This document shows, piece by piece, positions 1-12,199 of a DNA stretch of 64,000 nt. The notes under the pieces are model-generated. The model worked only from the letters and a program-made list of their open reading frames with translations, searched no databases and was not told the DNA's origin. The translations under genes and the position numbers were made by a program. Within the stretch, counting starts at the first letter, position 1. Every line of letters starts with the position of its first letter. Origin of the DNA: Erythrophleum ivorense (taxonomy: Eukaryota; Streptophyta; Magnoliopsida; Fabales; Fabaceae); assembly GCA_026724425.1 (NCBI GenBank), contig JAIUCV010000001.1:12320556-12384555 (forward strand). The letters run 5' to 3'.

Positions 1-185
1 ATTTTCAAGTCTGCACTTAGAAGTTGATATTAGAAATTTCTACTATATGTTATACATCACTTATAATTATATCAATTTAGTTTATTGCTTTTAGATTGTC
101 AGGTATATACCTATTATTTATTTAGGATCATGAAAAATATTTTGTTAATAGTCATTAATTGAATATAATGTTTAAAGAAATAAAA
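1..185. other. no gene seen; probable CACTA interior
   Basis: A+T-rich sequence without a recognisable coding segment. It lies on the inner side of the CACTA-like subterminal repeats that follow, so it may be the interior of an element that extends beyond the left edge of the window. Confidence 0.3.
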
Positions 186-608
186 AAAACTTCTTTAGTG
201 TTGACTTTATTCACCATTAAATGTATGTATTTAATAGCAAAGCTTCTTAAATGGCTTGATGGACACAGATATAGTAATAATATCTATCACCACTAAATAC
301 ATTTTCTAGTGACTTTGGTCACCACTAAAAGCCTTGTTTTGGTGGGAACCTTTTCAATAACCAAATTAATTGAGATATAATAAAGATAGATGTCACCACT
401 AAATAACTTTAGTGGTGACTTTGGTTGCAACTAAAAACTTTTTTTTTGGTGACCCCTTTATCATTACTAAAGAGATTTAGTATTAGGGGTTTTAACTACT
501 ACCTAGTGATGACCTATATGTCACCATAAAAAGTTTTTAGTGGCAACTTTAGGACTTTTAGTGATAACTTTTGTCACTACTAAAAGCATACTTTTTTTAA
601 GTATTGTC
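186..608. repeat. CACTA-type subterminal repeat array (relic of one element end)
   Basis: The motif TTTAGTGGTGAC and its reverse complement GTCACCACTAAA alternate many times (for example around 290-330, 390-430, 505-545 and 575-590). Arrays of short inverted and direct motifs of this kind are typical of the ends of plant CACTA (En/Spm) transposons. The outer end should lie near 600-608, but an intact CACTAC terminus is not visible there, so the end has decayed or been lost. Confidence 0.55.
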
Positions 609-3060
609 ATCCTTCAACATGTTACTTTCGAAGTTATTAAGGAAAGGCGCACCTATTGCATAAAGAATAACACTTGAACAAGACTAACCTATGTAGAAAA
701 AGCAAGGAAACAACAAGTAAGCATATGGAAGACGAGTATAGAAACAACATGTTGACAAACTAAAGACAAATAGAGTTGTAAGAAACAAGACTTAAGACCA
801 AGAAACAAACCTTTGAAACTCTGACTTATTGCATTTGATGGAGTACTTTATACAAAAGCGATAAAACACTAGAACATGAAGCAAAAACACTACCAACATT
901 AATCACATGACAACGAAGGCAAATGCACTACTTTAATCCCATTTAACTTGTCACTTTGTTGGTAGATTTGAGGCAAGTGTTATAAAGGCTTCATAGCCAT
1001 AAGCAATGGATTAGCTCAACTCTGTCAAGCTTCATTCTAGAAGGCCCAAACTATTCAATAACTATTATTATTCGAGTCTTATTTAAGGAATTGACATAAT
1101 AAGTTGTCCAAGTTGGTTTGAACAAAATGTCTCCAACATGACAAGTCATCTATTTGATGGCTTCTATGGCTCCATTAAGCAAGTTTGTATGACCATCATT
1201 ATCAGTACATTGCCCATGAAACTTATAAATAGAGGCCTCCACAACAAGACCAAGACATCTTTGAACCATTATCAGCAACATATTAGCAATTGACCAAAAT
1301 CCACTAAATTTAAAAGATATAGTATTTACTTTATATCTTGCATTGTATCTTTCTTTTAAGACCCGTTAATACAAGTCGTTATCTCTTTGCCATCTCTTTG
1401 CTATCTCTCATTCTCTTTAAATTCATTCTTCATCCAATCCATGATCTCTTCGAAACACACCCCCTAAAAACTCAAAAACAATATATGGTATAAACTACAT
1501 ATAATAAACCCTCCCATGTACATATAAAACAAAATATTTACCCCTTGTACATATGGTTTAAAAAAAAGAAAAAAATATTTATAAAAAAATTAAGTTTATG
1601 TAAAATTAATCGGTATATAAGTTTTATTTTATATAAATGCATCAATATACGGAGCCATTTCTTATTCTGTATAATAAAATGTTTCCAAAAGTATAAATAA
1701 CAATTAAGTTATGAGTGATCTGATGCTTCCCACCCCCCTTTTTAGCCATTATATACAATTCCAATTCCATTAATGTATTCTAAAATTATATGTATCATTA
1801 ATTTCAAAAAAATTCATTACAGTGAATCTGTTATGCTTATTGTTAGATTCATTATAATAAATCAATTACAGCCACATATGGTATCATCATAAGCTCTGCC
1901 AAAACTTTTTCCTTTTTTCCCCCTTTTGTGATCCTTCTATTTTCTTTTTCTAACCAATGCTAATTGTTGCAATATCATTTTCATACAAATTTGAGTTGTA
2001 TATCATTTAAGCGTTTGTGATGGCTCTCTCAGTATATGCTTCGCAACGAAAAATTGAATATCACTAGAAATTTTTTTTTTGAATATAACTAAGATCAATT
2101 AATTAATAATCGTCTATTCATGAGCGTTACAAACTCAAGAAATAAAGATGGAAGAAGGAAGATGATGAAATCGAAATATATCTCAGAAATTGAAAATTAT
2201 AGCCACTGTCATCAAATGGAAATTACAAATAGCAAATGAAAGGTAACCAATCCTTTGAGAAAAGAATACAAAACTCCAATACCCACTCAAGGATTTCTCA
2301 TAATTCTCATTACCTTCTGGGTTCCTACCTTATTGCTTTTATATTAATTAAGGACTACACTTTTGTATAATATCTTATATATTTGTTATTAATTTTTTTA
2401 ATTAAAATATAAAATTATATATATATATATTAATAATAATATAATCAGTATATAGTTTAATTAAAAAATTATATATTTATCTGCAAAAATCATACAATAC
2501 TTTATGTTATTATTAAAAAATTATATATTTGCCGTGATTTAATTAAAAAATCTAGTAGCATAGACATAAACAACTTTGTGCAAATTTTTTCCTAATTCTA
2601 AAACATGACATGCCATTACTGCTTTGAGCTAGCAAAATAGCAATCATAACAACTTAATGCTTGCGCTTCAGTTCTTTTTCCCTTCCTTTGGCATATTCCT
2701 ATCAAAGAGAAACCATTATTCTTATCTAAAGTATTTTTAAAATTTTAGCAGATTAGATGATATATTTATTTCTGTCTGCCTTGTATAGTACTTTCTTTTA
2801 AAATGATATTTACAACATTCTCCTCTTTTAAGAATTATACTAGTAATTTGTCATATGCTACACAAATCATAAATATATTAATATTTATTCTCACACTTAA
2901 AAATTCACACCTTTTACACATGCTCTCACATATAACATTTTATTACAAAAACTAACTTACAACATTCATTATTTTAAAATAAAATAAATCTATGGTAACA
3001 TATTAATATAAAAAGAAAAATGTCATTTCTTATATGAAATATGGCTGAGCCCACCCATTT
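609..3060. other. intergenic, no gene recognised
   Basis: About 2.4 kb of A+T-rich sequence with no long or family-like reading frame on either strand. It includes a short AT dinucleotide run near 2417-2430. The last few hundred bases are the upstream region of the RRM gene that starts at 3214. Confidence 0.5.
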
Positions 3061-3070
3061 TGAGTGAGTG

Positions 3071-3080
3071 TAAATATAAG
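3071..3080 (+). promoter_or_regulatory. candidate TATA box of the RRM-fold gene
   Basis: TAAATATAAG lies about 135 bases before the ATG at 3214. This would place transcription start near 3105 and leave a 5' leader of about 100 bases. A second TATA-like run (TTTTATATAG, near 3173-3182) is too close to the ATG to be the main promoter. The call rests on sequence appearance only. Confidence 0.35.
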
Positions 3081-3213
3081 AACCACAACATTTTCTGCAT
3101 AAAAGGAAAAGATAAAAACCCACACTGTTTTCCTTCTAAAGCTCACCACTGGCACCCCCAATTAATCATCTCTTTTATATAGCAAACCATAGCAAGCTAG
3201 CACCTCATTAACA

Positions 3214-4992
3214 ATGGCTTCCTCTTCCTCTTCCTTTTCTTCTTCTTCTTCCATCTTTGCGGACCCAGGTTCTAATGTGATCATTACCCAAGAAGAGTTC
3301 AAGCACTTTCACAACATCGACCGCAAGCTCTTCCTCCGATTGGTGGTCGATATTAGCTGCGAACCCACGCAGGCGACGCAGGTCATGGCCCTCTTCTTGT
3401 GGTTCGAGAAAATAGGCAGCGACTTCACATTGGTCTCAAAGTTGCTTAAGTGTCCTGACGCTTTGCTCAGTGATCTCGCAAACGAAGCTGCCTTGGTCTT
3501 TACTTGCATTGTCAATGACTGTTTCCCATTCATCACAAAAAATAATGTTAACTCTAAACATTATGACTTGCCTTTGACACAAAAAATCACCAAGAGTGGC
3601 ATTACCCTCAATTTCTTCCACGAGAATCGAGTCAGCATAAAAGGGGCGGTCATCGATTTAATTAGCAAGGTTTGCGTCAGAGCATTTGACGACATTGTGC
3701 AACATTTGTTGCACGAAAAAGCTGTGAAAGAACAAATGTTATGCTATAATCCCATGATGCAGCAAGTGATGTACAATATTAATGCTGGTTATAACGTTAA
3801 AGTTTTACCCCCACCACATGTGGTGGTGCCACCACAAGGGAATGAAGGAAGCTCGAACTGGGCCGGTGGCAGTGGTGATTTAGATGCTTTTGATTTTGCC
3901 TATTCCAAAGAGTTTCTGAATAATGAACTTTGTGAGATTTTGAGTAGGGTAGAGTTGAGTGGTGGCGTTGGTGGTGGTATTAGTGGTGCGGGCGAAAGAA
4001 GGGATGTGCCTGCAGATGATAGGACAATCTTCTTAACATTCTCCAAAGGATACCCTATTACTGAATTTGAAATTCGAGAGTTCTTCTCCAGGTTCTCTCT
4101 CACGGGAATATCTTTTAATTTCTTCTCTTTTTTTGTTTGGGTTTTTTATATGTTAATTTTTAATTTAATTTTCCATATATTATTTCTTTCAATTTATTTT
4201 TTGAATCATTAAATGCTTGCAGTATTTTTTCTATTCAATTTTCATCCAAAATTTAAGCTTCCTTGGACATTATTGGGTGAAAAATTTGCTTTAGTAATAG
4301 GTGACAGATAACACTCAACTCAATAGATTATAAGGTTTAACGTTAAATTTTGGATGAAAATTAAAAAAAGAGAGCAAAATTACAAGCATATTAATAATTA
4401 ATGGATTAAATTTTAAAAACTAATTTGTGGAGGATTAAATTGATAATTTGCCAATCTTGAAAAATATACTGTGCACTTGCTCTAATATTAAATATCAATA
4501 TTATAATTCATACCGACACATATACGAATATGGAACACGACAAGATACAGAGACCATGATGCAACAATATATGTAATGTTGAAGTAGAATTTCAATATCA
4601 CTCTATAACCAGTATGATACAACTCTATTTTTGAACTATTAGTTACTAGATTTTTATTTTTCTTTTGTTGCTTATTTTACATGGTTTTCGTCTCCAAAAA
4701 CAGAAGATATGGAGATATCACTGAAGCAGTTTTTATGCAAGATGTGCAACCAGTGCTGGAGCAACCACTGTATGCTCGCCTTGTTCTTCGTTCTGATTCC
4801 ACCAGTATGATTGGAATTATCCTTGATGGCACTCGCAAAGCAAAATTCTCCATCAACGGGAAGCATGTTTGGGCCAGAAAATATGTTCGCAAGAACAGTA
4901 AGTCACCACTGATCATATCACCAGCCACTTCCCTACCAGATTCTCCGGCAGCCTCCGCGGTGGTGTCGGCATCCATGAGTTTCTTGGACTGA
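3214..4992 (+). CDS. plant RRM-fold (putative RNA-binding) protein, two exons
   Basis: Coding sequence join(3214..4091, 4704..4992), 388 residues. The donor AG/GTTCTC at 4092 and acceptor CAG at 4701-4703 join the codon AG+A and give continuous REFFSR-RYGDITEA across the junction. The N-terminus has a serine run (residues 2-13), then a mostly helical region; residues 215-265 are Gly/Ser-rich. Residues about 271-355 form an RRM-type alpha-beta plait: TIFLTF is the RNP2-like strand and PLYARLVLR stands at the RNP1 strand, but the usual RNP1 aromatic residues are mostly missing. The end KHVWARKYVRK is, from memory, typical of a plant-only RRM family. Function is unproven; RNA binding is inferred from the fold. 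The frame running on past 4091 into the intron is not the product. The start is the first ATG of the frame and lies in a good A-rich context. Confidence 0.82.
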
Positions 4993-5847
4993 TTAATTTG
5001 TTATTGAGTTTTTCTCGAAAAAATATTTTTTAGTATTTGTTTTCAATTCGAGTCTTGCTTTTTGTTTCTTAGGCAGACAGATTAATACACTTGGGTTGGG
5101 TTTGAGTTTTCCCAATTTCTTAATAAATTGATAGTATTAACTTTGGATAGAGATATGAGATCCATAGATTCTACAATGTGTGTAAGCCCACACACAAAAT
5201 GTGTTGTTCTCTCCTTGAAATTTGACACACTCAATTTTTTAAGAATTCAAAAGGATTCAATTGCATTTGATTCTGGGTCTGAGTTTTTAGTAGGTTTTGA
5301 AACATTTAGAATATTTATCATGCATGTATGGGAAATTTAGAATTAATTGGCGCTTTGCATTTTGGCATATACTTATCAAATAATAATAAAAATTTTGTTT
5401 ATTATTAATTGATGATTGTGTCTAAAAATGATTTATTAGATTCGTGCATCTACGCATGAATACCTCTATATGGTTGCTCATATACATATATATGCATTGG
5501 ACATTTTTTTTTTTGGGGTTTAAGTTGTTATTCACTTTAATTTTTGCTTTCAATTACTATGTACTCCTAATATAAACAAAAGTAAGTCCCATTCTATCCT
5601 CTGATTTATTAGTCCCATTACAATGAGCCATCTATTATCTAGATTTATAAAATTTAACTTTGTCAAGTACTAAATTACCCTTCTTATTATTTAACATTTT
5701 GCCCTTTTCTCGTTTTCCCAGCCAATCTATCCACAGCCAACATCTTGTAAGCTAGGTATATTAAGATGGGGATTCCCCATTAAAAGAATTTGTTTGATAA
5801 ATTGACACCAAGAAGAATATTCCAAACAGAAAATTTCAATAGCAATG
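4993..5847. other. 3' flank of the RRM gene, no further gene
   Basis: This stretch holds the presumed 3' UTR and downstream A+T-rich DNA. The 70-codon open frame at 5128-5340 has no recognisable motif and is taken as chance. Confidence 0.5.
5122..5127 (+). terminator. candidate poly(A) signal of the RRM gene
   Basis: AATAAA lies 130 bases after the stop codon at 4990-4992, a suitable distance for a plant 3' end signal. Such hexamers are common in A+T-rich DNA, so the call is weak. Confidence 0.35.
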
Positions 5848-7370
5848 GTTCACTACTAAAAATTTGTGAATTTTAGATAGAGTTTTCGGATGGAATATAA
5901 TCTATCTAAAATCACTGGCAAATTTCAGATGAATTTTTCATAAAATAAAGCACAAAGTGCAAAGGAAAATTTTTGTCTAAAATCCGTTCGAATTTCATCT
6001 CAAAAGTTTATGCCAACTTGCTGCCAAAATATTTTTGACGACTTTCAGGCAGCTTTGTGAATATTCATCACACAATATCCACTTGAAATCTATCTTAAAT
6101 TCAAGATGATTTTCAAACAGAATATTATACAATGACTAAATTATTTTTAAAAACCTTTTTGTCTAAAATTTGTCTCTAATTTGAGATGAATTAGGGATAG
6201 AATATTATATGATTATAGTATTGTTTTGTAAGATTTATTTATTAAAAAAATCTTCTAAATTTGAAGAAGGAATGTTATATAAATTAAAATTATACTTATA
6301 TAAAATCTAAGTTGTCTAAAATATATCTAAAGTTTTAGAAAAATTTGGCATGGAATAATTTGTAAAATTTATAAAATAACAAGTTAATGAGAAATTTTTT
6401 TTTAAATCACAAAAACTCAAAATAGAGAAAAAGAAAATAAATAAAGAAAATAGTAAGATAATAACATGAAGATTAAACAATCCCAAAGATTAACATACAC
6501 TTGTGTTTGTAATTATCAATTTGCTTGATGAACTCTTATACAATACATTTCAAGAGCCAAAATTCTATGTTAATAGAAAATTTAAATTATTATTCATCAA
6601 TGGAATATAGAATAACAAAAATAAAATAATAGAATAATATGTATAAATATATTATGTATAATAATATCTATTATAATATATTATGTATAATATATATATA
6701 CCGAGAAAGTTTTTTCTTATTACTAGCAATTAATATCAACAGAATGAGTAAGATAAACATATAATGTATTATTATCATATTGTAATAGATTTAATTAAAT
6801 TTTTTAACTTCTTAACTTATGTCCTCAATTTTATTTTTTGTAAATCTTTCTTTCTATCATTAGTCATTATTTGATACACCATAGTTTAGTCCAGCTAATT
6901 TACATATTCTAGACTTGTATTATGTGTGTGTGTATATATATATTTGACCTTTACGTGATTATATAGTATTATTTGAGATATCACTCTAATATTAGAATTT
7001 TACAAAAATTGATGTCATATTTCAAAATTTAAAATATAAATAAAAATAATTGATATATTTAACTAAACATGAAAATTTTACATTTCTTGAAATGATATAT
7101 GCCACCACTTATTATATTAAATGTAAATATCTTAAATATTATGGTATCCTATGTTATGATATCTCATACAAGGATATTTTAAAAAAAATTATTAGTGTGT
7201 GATAGTGTTTAGGGATTTTAAATTCAAACATTCATTTATTTGTTAATTTAAAAACAAACATACTAAATTATTAAGTCAATCGTACCTTATCATTTAAAAA
7301 ACTTTTTCTTGTGATTAAAGGCGCTGAATCATTGTTTTAGAAGCAACAAAAAAATATTGCCCATTTGATA

Positions 7371-7460
7371 TCTCTATATCCCCCTTCTCCCCTTCTATTT
7401 ATTTAAGTTTATAAAAAGAATAGAAAAAAGGACCACCTGCTGGACGCGTAAAGAAGCTAC
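7371..7460 (+). repeat. direct repeat, copy 1
   Basis: The segment ending in GGACGCGTAAAGAAG recurs at 7811-7905 with few changes, including TATTTATTTAAGTTTATAA. A piece beside it (about 7465-7515) also resembles 6707-6755. This indicates a local segmental duplication of roughly 440 bases inside the CACTA element. Confidence 0.55.
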
Positions 7461-7810
7461 AAAGGGAGTCTTTTCTTATTACTTGCAATTAATATCTAGA
7501 ATGAGAAAGATAAATTATCCAATAAAAATTTTTAACTTCTATCAAACAAAAAATTTTATCCAATAAAAATAAAAAATTATCTTTATTCCATATTTCATTT
7601 TTTAAAATAAAAAATGAATAACTAAAATTTAAAAATAAACTAAAGAACTATACTACTCAACTTGAATAATGCAAATTTGATCTCATTTGACCAAATGTAA
7701 GTTCAGATACACATTACAATATTTTTATATTTTATCTTTTACCTCATTTTCAATCATACAAGAAAACTCAATGTCGGTAGAAGTTGAAAACTAATTATTA
7801 CTTTGGGTTC

Positions 7811-7905
7811 ATCTCTATATTTCCCCTTCTCCCTTTTTTCTATTTATTTAAGTTTATAAAAAGAAAACAAAAAGAACCACTTGAAGATTGGACGCGCAAA
7901 GAAGT
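7811..7905 (+). repeat. direct repeat, copy 2
   Basis: Second copy of the segment at 7371-7460. It ends GGACGCGCAAAGAAG, with scattered mismatches and small insertions. Confidence 0.55.
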
Positions 7906-8149
7906 TACAACTATCTGAAGATGAATCAGATCCACAAAACCATCTAAGTGTGAATCCCCTAAACACTATTTTGGACGAAATCTCTATCCCACACATAAGC
8001 CTTATGTTTCTCCTGAATTTTTGAACTACATTGTGTTCATGTTAGTCTTGGTTTCGTGCATTTATCAAAGGCTTGGAGTATAAGAGTGAGAGAGTGAGAA
8101 CAAGGGATTGGAGTAGAGGGTTTCATGTAAGATTTATATGTTACTTTGA

Positions 8150-8990
8150 TGAAATCAATATTTTTACAATCGGACCGATCATTGAACCGATAAAATTATT
8201 AGCTCACAATTTATTAGTTGAACCATAGTCGAACTGATAATTATATATATATTATTAAAAATTAAGATGATAAATAATAACTAGTAAATATTAATAAATT
8301 TTAAAACATTTTATGATTATTCATAAAAATAAATCAAACATGAGTTTTAATTTATTTAAAATATATTTACATAGTTTTAATAGAAATTATATCAATTTTA
8401 TTTTTATTTTTATCTATTATATTAAAACTTTGTAATTTTAAACAAGCCAATAATGATGGTTTAATAGAAAATATGTTATTTACCATATACATAGTCAAGG
8501 GTTTGATTCAACTTTAGTCATTTTGCTTTGCTAAAATAGAATAATAAAAGGAACTTATATTAAAAATTGCATTAAGAGATCAAAAATGGAGTTTGACTCA
8601 ATGGTTGGCGTCTTCCAACTTTAATTTAAGGATGAGGGTTTGAGACATGGTAGTGATTTTGCTTTGTTAAAATAGAACAAAAAGTAGACTTTATATTTGA
8701 TACTGCATAATATAATTAAGGAGGACTTTTAGCTTAGTGGATGTACTACTCATTATATGCTGAAGTGATGAGGGTTCGAGATGTAGGAGTGCTTGTTTGG
8801 CGAAATAATATTTTAGACTAGTTTGACAGTTGATTCAAAATCAATTTTCACCCAAAACTGGCCAGTTCAGTCCGATTGTTGACCTCATTTGATTGGTTCT
8901 AAAGTAATTCCATATTAGATAGGTGATTGATTCTCTGATTTTTCGATTAAATTGGTTGGTCCAGTTCTACTATGATAACCATGGATTAAA
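8150..8990. repeat. nested interspersed repeat inside the CACTA element (copy 1 of a family)
   Basis: Begins with AATCAATATTTTTACAATCG, followed by alternating GACCGATC/GAACC-type motifs; the far end has the related TTGGTTGGTCCAGTTC. Very similar starts occur at about 14026 and 58081, so this is an interspersed family. The exact termini and a target duplication could not be fixed. Its middle holds a tandem tRNA-like repeat. Confidence 0.45.
8461..8830 (+). repeat. tandem repeat of about 130 bp with tRNA-like A and B boxes (possible SINE remnant)
   Basis: Three degenerate units share a TTTTGCTTTGNTAAAATAGA segment. The last unit carries TAGCTTAGTGG (8730-8740), a full match to a Pol III A box, and GGTTCGAGAT (8773-8782), close to a B box. 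The previous unit has TGACTCAATGG (8594-8604) and GGTTTGAGAC (8637-8646). Box order and spacing of roughly 33-43 bases fit a tRNA-derived head. No complete tRNA cloverleaf is present, so this is not called a tRNA gene. Confidence 0.4.
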
Positions 8991-9869
8991 CAATTTTAGT
9001 GCTGCATATTATTTATCATGCCTTTTAGATATGGGAGAACTTGCATCATGTGAGTTAAAACCCTAAAGTGAATTATTTTTATTTTTATTTTTTAAAAAAT
9101 TAACTAAATTATATTTGATGTGATTCTCTTTAATGAGACAACAAGTATGTGTTTTTTTTTCATTTTTTTCTCCAATGCATTATCTAGTAGCTATAGGAAA
9201 GGATTTGAGTGAAAGAGATCCTCTGTTTGTATCTCATACATGTATAAACTTGTTCTCCTCCTATTCTCTAATTTATTTTGCTAAACACATTTTGAATAAG
9301 CACACATCATATTATGTCTTTGTTCTGTTATGTTAAGTTTATCAATTTTTGCACTTTTGGTTGTGGGATTTCTTCATGTTTGGCAAATTATTAAAAAGCT
9401 AGATGAGCAAGTTAAATACAATAACTAATGTAAAATGAAGGCCATTTTAGAATTTTGATCTAAATTAAAATTATTGACTATGATATTGCTTTGTACCAAA
9501 GCATCATTTTCTTACTACATGATGAAAATTGAATCGTATTGCATGGCCCAAAATAATCCAATATTGTATGATAAAGAAGCTAATTGTGGAAATTAAGCTT
9601 CAAATTATACTACTTGTCTACTACTTGAATGAACTTTGTTAATACTCTATTTTATGTTATAAAGTGAAATATGATATTAGGCTAAGTACTGTTCAATTAT
9701 CTGATATTGAACTCTTTATAGTCATGTCATGAAGAATTAGTACTTTGTCATTGATACGTAAAAAGCATATCTTGGCTTCAACTCTGAATATTTTTTGCCT
9801 ATGTTATTTGGTTGTTTTAGTTATTTATATAGAAAAAGACAAATGGATTTGTCAATAGCAAATGCAGGA

Positions 9870-10830
9870 GTATGATGTATCAAAAAAGCAAGAATTATGG
9901 CAAGAATTCAAATTATAAGTCCCAATACATGTCTAAGGTAATATGGAGGCAGTTACGACATCATTGGGCATCAAGACAACAAATTTAGGAATTTGTTAAT
10001 AGCAAATACAGCAAATCGTGCCTTAAATCAAAGTGACTCCTTGCATATAGGTGGTTCTATATTTGTAGGTGAGCATGCACATAGGATGGTAAGAAAGACT
10101 ATAATTTGCTTATTTGATTTTAATTTTAAGTATAAAGTATTATGAATTTACTTGTTTAACTTATGAAAAATGCAAAAGAAAAGTACAAGAGTGGATCCTG
10201 ATATAGTAGAGGTGTTTACTAAAACTCATACAAGAAAGGATAGGTTGATGAAAGATCTAAGAATGCCATAGTATGTGATGTTGATTAACTTATAATTTTT
10301 TATAAATCTTTTTGTTTGCTAAATGTTTGACCAATCATATTTAAAATGACATGATTTTATAGAACAACTTTAAGAAGAAAAGGACAGCGATCTCACAGAT
10401 GGCCTTATCCAATGATGATGTAAAAGAAGAAGGGTCATCCAATGCAAGCCACGCTATACTAGATGACTTGAGCATTTGCAAAGAGGTAGTCCCTAAAGGA
10501 AAGAAAGGGTTATCTATGGTTTAGGTTCTATAGAATCACATTTTAGTGCAAAATCTTCTATTAGCACATCTTCTTGCACATTATTTGTGGATGAAACCGT
10601 GCAACAAGAACTTTTAATGTGGCAAAAAAAAGAAAATGAAGGTCAAGAGTGAGTCAATAAGGAGTAGGCATGTAAGATAGCTAAACAAAACAAGAAAATA
10701 GTTAAACAAAAAAAGAGAATGTTGTTAAATGAAAAAAAGACTTGTATTGGTATTACAAACTTTGAATATTCCACTGGCTATGGAGGAGGATGAGAAAGAT
10801 GAGGGTGATGAGGATGAATTGCATTAATTA
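9870..10830 (+). pseudogene. degenerate CACTA-associated transposase (Transposase_24 / Ptta type)
   Basis: Recognisable pieces in order: NRALNQSDSLHIGGSIFVGE with EHAHRM following (about 10005-10095); after a probable intron, DPDIVEVFTKTHTRKDRLMK (about 10195-10255); a Ser/Asp segment (about 10375-10500); GLGSIESHF and LFVDETVQQELLMWQKK (about 10520-10640); and an acidic end EEDEKDEGDEDELH (about 10785-10827). The order matches the plant En/Spm transposase family, in which a THTRK core is characteristic. Stops and a frameshift near 10520 break the frame. It lies inside the CACTA element and in its sense direction, so it is the element's own relic. Confidence 0.65.
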
Positions 10831-11557
10831 GTTTATATTTTCTTTCACTCTATTTTTGTCAGACACATATTGTAATTGAACTTTCATAGAATATGTCATG
10901 TTTTTGTATTTAATCTTTTAGGTATTACTAATTGCATATATTTAAATTTGAATATTTAATATTATTATTATGACAAATTAGGTAAAATGATTATTATTTT
11001 ATTGTTTTGAAATTTAGCAGGTTTAAAAAATTAGCAACCAAATAAAAATTCTTAGTTATTTGTTTTCCTTCCTAGATTTGTCTAAGAAGCATAACCAATT
11101 CCATCCAAAATTTGTCTAAAATATATATGTATTCTTTCTCAAATTCGTTTGAAATTTATAAATGAAATAATTATTTTTTTAATTTCTATATGAAATTTAT
11201 CTGAAAAACATTTTTATTTTTGTCCTAAATTCATCTAAAATGAATATATTTAACAAATAAAAATTATTTATTTCTATATGAAATCTGTCTCTATATTAGT
11301 TATACTATTTAAAATAATGCTTTTACAAAAATCCATCTGAAACAATTTTTTCCCGTCCAAAATTTATTTGAAATTAGTTTCAAACAAATTTTCAGACGAA
11401 ATTAATTTAGCGACACGACTTTTATAAACATAATATCTTCTATCTGAAATATGTTTGAAATAAAAATTTCGTTCAAATTTTGCCCAAAAACTATCTAAAA
11501 CTTGTCTGAAATTTGTCTAAAATGCCATATGAAAAAGTAATTTTCCTAGTAGTGGTT

Positions 11558-12199
11558 AATGTTGTCTAATTTACAATATGGTTGTGCTTGTTCATGTATA
11601 TGCATTTATAATTATTTATGAATAAAGAGTAGGAATGCATATTCATTAATTTATCCAATGAATGAAGGATTGGGTGCATCTCTTTATAATATAGTCTTTT
11701 CATATGAAAAGTCGTAACTCCAAAGTTAAAGGCATATGTTAATGATATAGACTTTTATATGTATGAAAGGCTATAATTTTAAGAGTTAAATGTGTGTGTG
11801 TATAAATATATATCTTTCATATGAAATGACCTTTTGGTTTCATTTTCAAAGAAGTGCATACATGAGGCATAAGAATTATGAAATTATAATGAAGCTCCCT
11901 TACTAAGTATAAAAAAAAAGCCACTATATGACTGTGTGAAATGTGGATTAGAAAAGTGTTTTATAAACTTAAAAATATTATTTTCAAGTTATAACTAATA
12001 AGAATGTTAGAAAATTTTTTGATATTGTTAATCAAAAAATTCATAAAAGCTTTATTGTATCATAGAAGAATATCATCATTAATCCTTTAGCAACTAGGGG
12101 GGCGGGGGGGAAATATCTTTCTAAAGAAAGAAACTCAGTCATGCCTTAAAACAGTATATTGTGTGATAATCTTGGTTTTCTATATCGTTGTTTCCCAAC
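11558..12199. other. intergenic, no gene seen
   Basis: A+T-rich host DNA to the right of the CACTA target duplication. It has a poly-G run near 12099-12110 and no family-like reading frame. Confidence 0.5.

Larger units (their letters stand above)
5851..11554 (+). mobile_element. CACTA (En/Spm) DNA transposon, 5.7 kb, TSD GTT
   Basis: The left end begins CACTACTAAAAATT and the right end, read on the minus strand, begins CACTACTAGGAAAATT. The element is flanked by the 3-bp duplication GTT (5848-5850 and 11555-11557), the length expected for CACTA elements. Both ends carry many short copies of motifs such as TTTGTCTAAAAT and TTTCAGATGAA in both orientations (5851-6370 and about 11040-11554), which are typical subterminal repeats. 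The interior holds a degenerate Transposase_24-like gene on the plus strand (about 9870-10830), a local duplication and a nested repeat. No TNP2-type transposase was recognised, so the copy looks non-autonomous and old. Confidence 0.8.

Noticed and set aside
4092..4212. Extension of the first RRM exon to the stop at 4212
   Set aside because: The extension is Phe/Ile-rich intron translation beginning at a proper donor, and it breaks the RRM domain that continues at 4704.
4672..4976. Two minus-strand open frames opposite exon 2 of the RRM gene
   Set aside because: They are antisense shadows of a coding exon whose sense frame has clear domain support.
8730..8782. tRNA gene
   Set aside because: A and B boxes are present, but acceptor, D and anticodon stems cannot be formed and the unit is repeated in tandem. 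It is better described as SINE-like.
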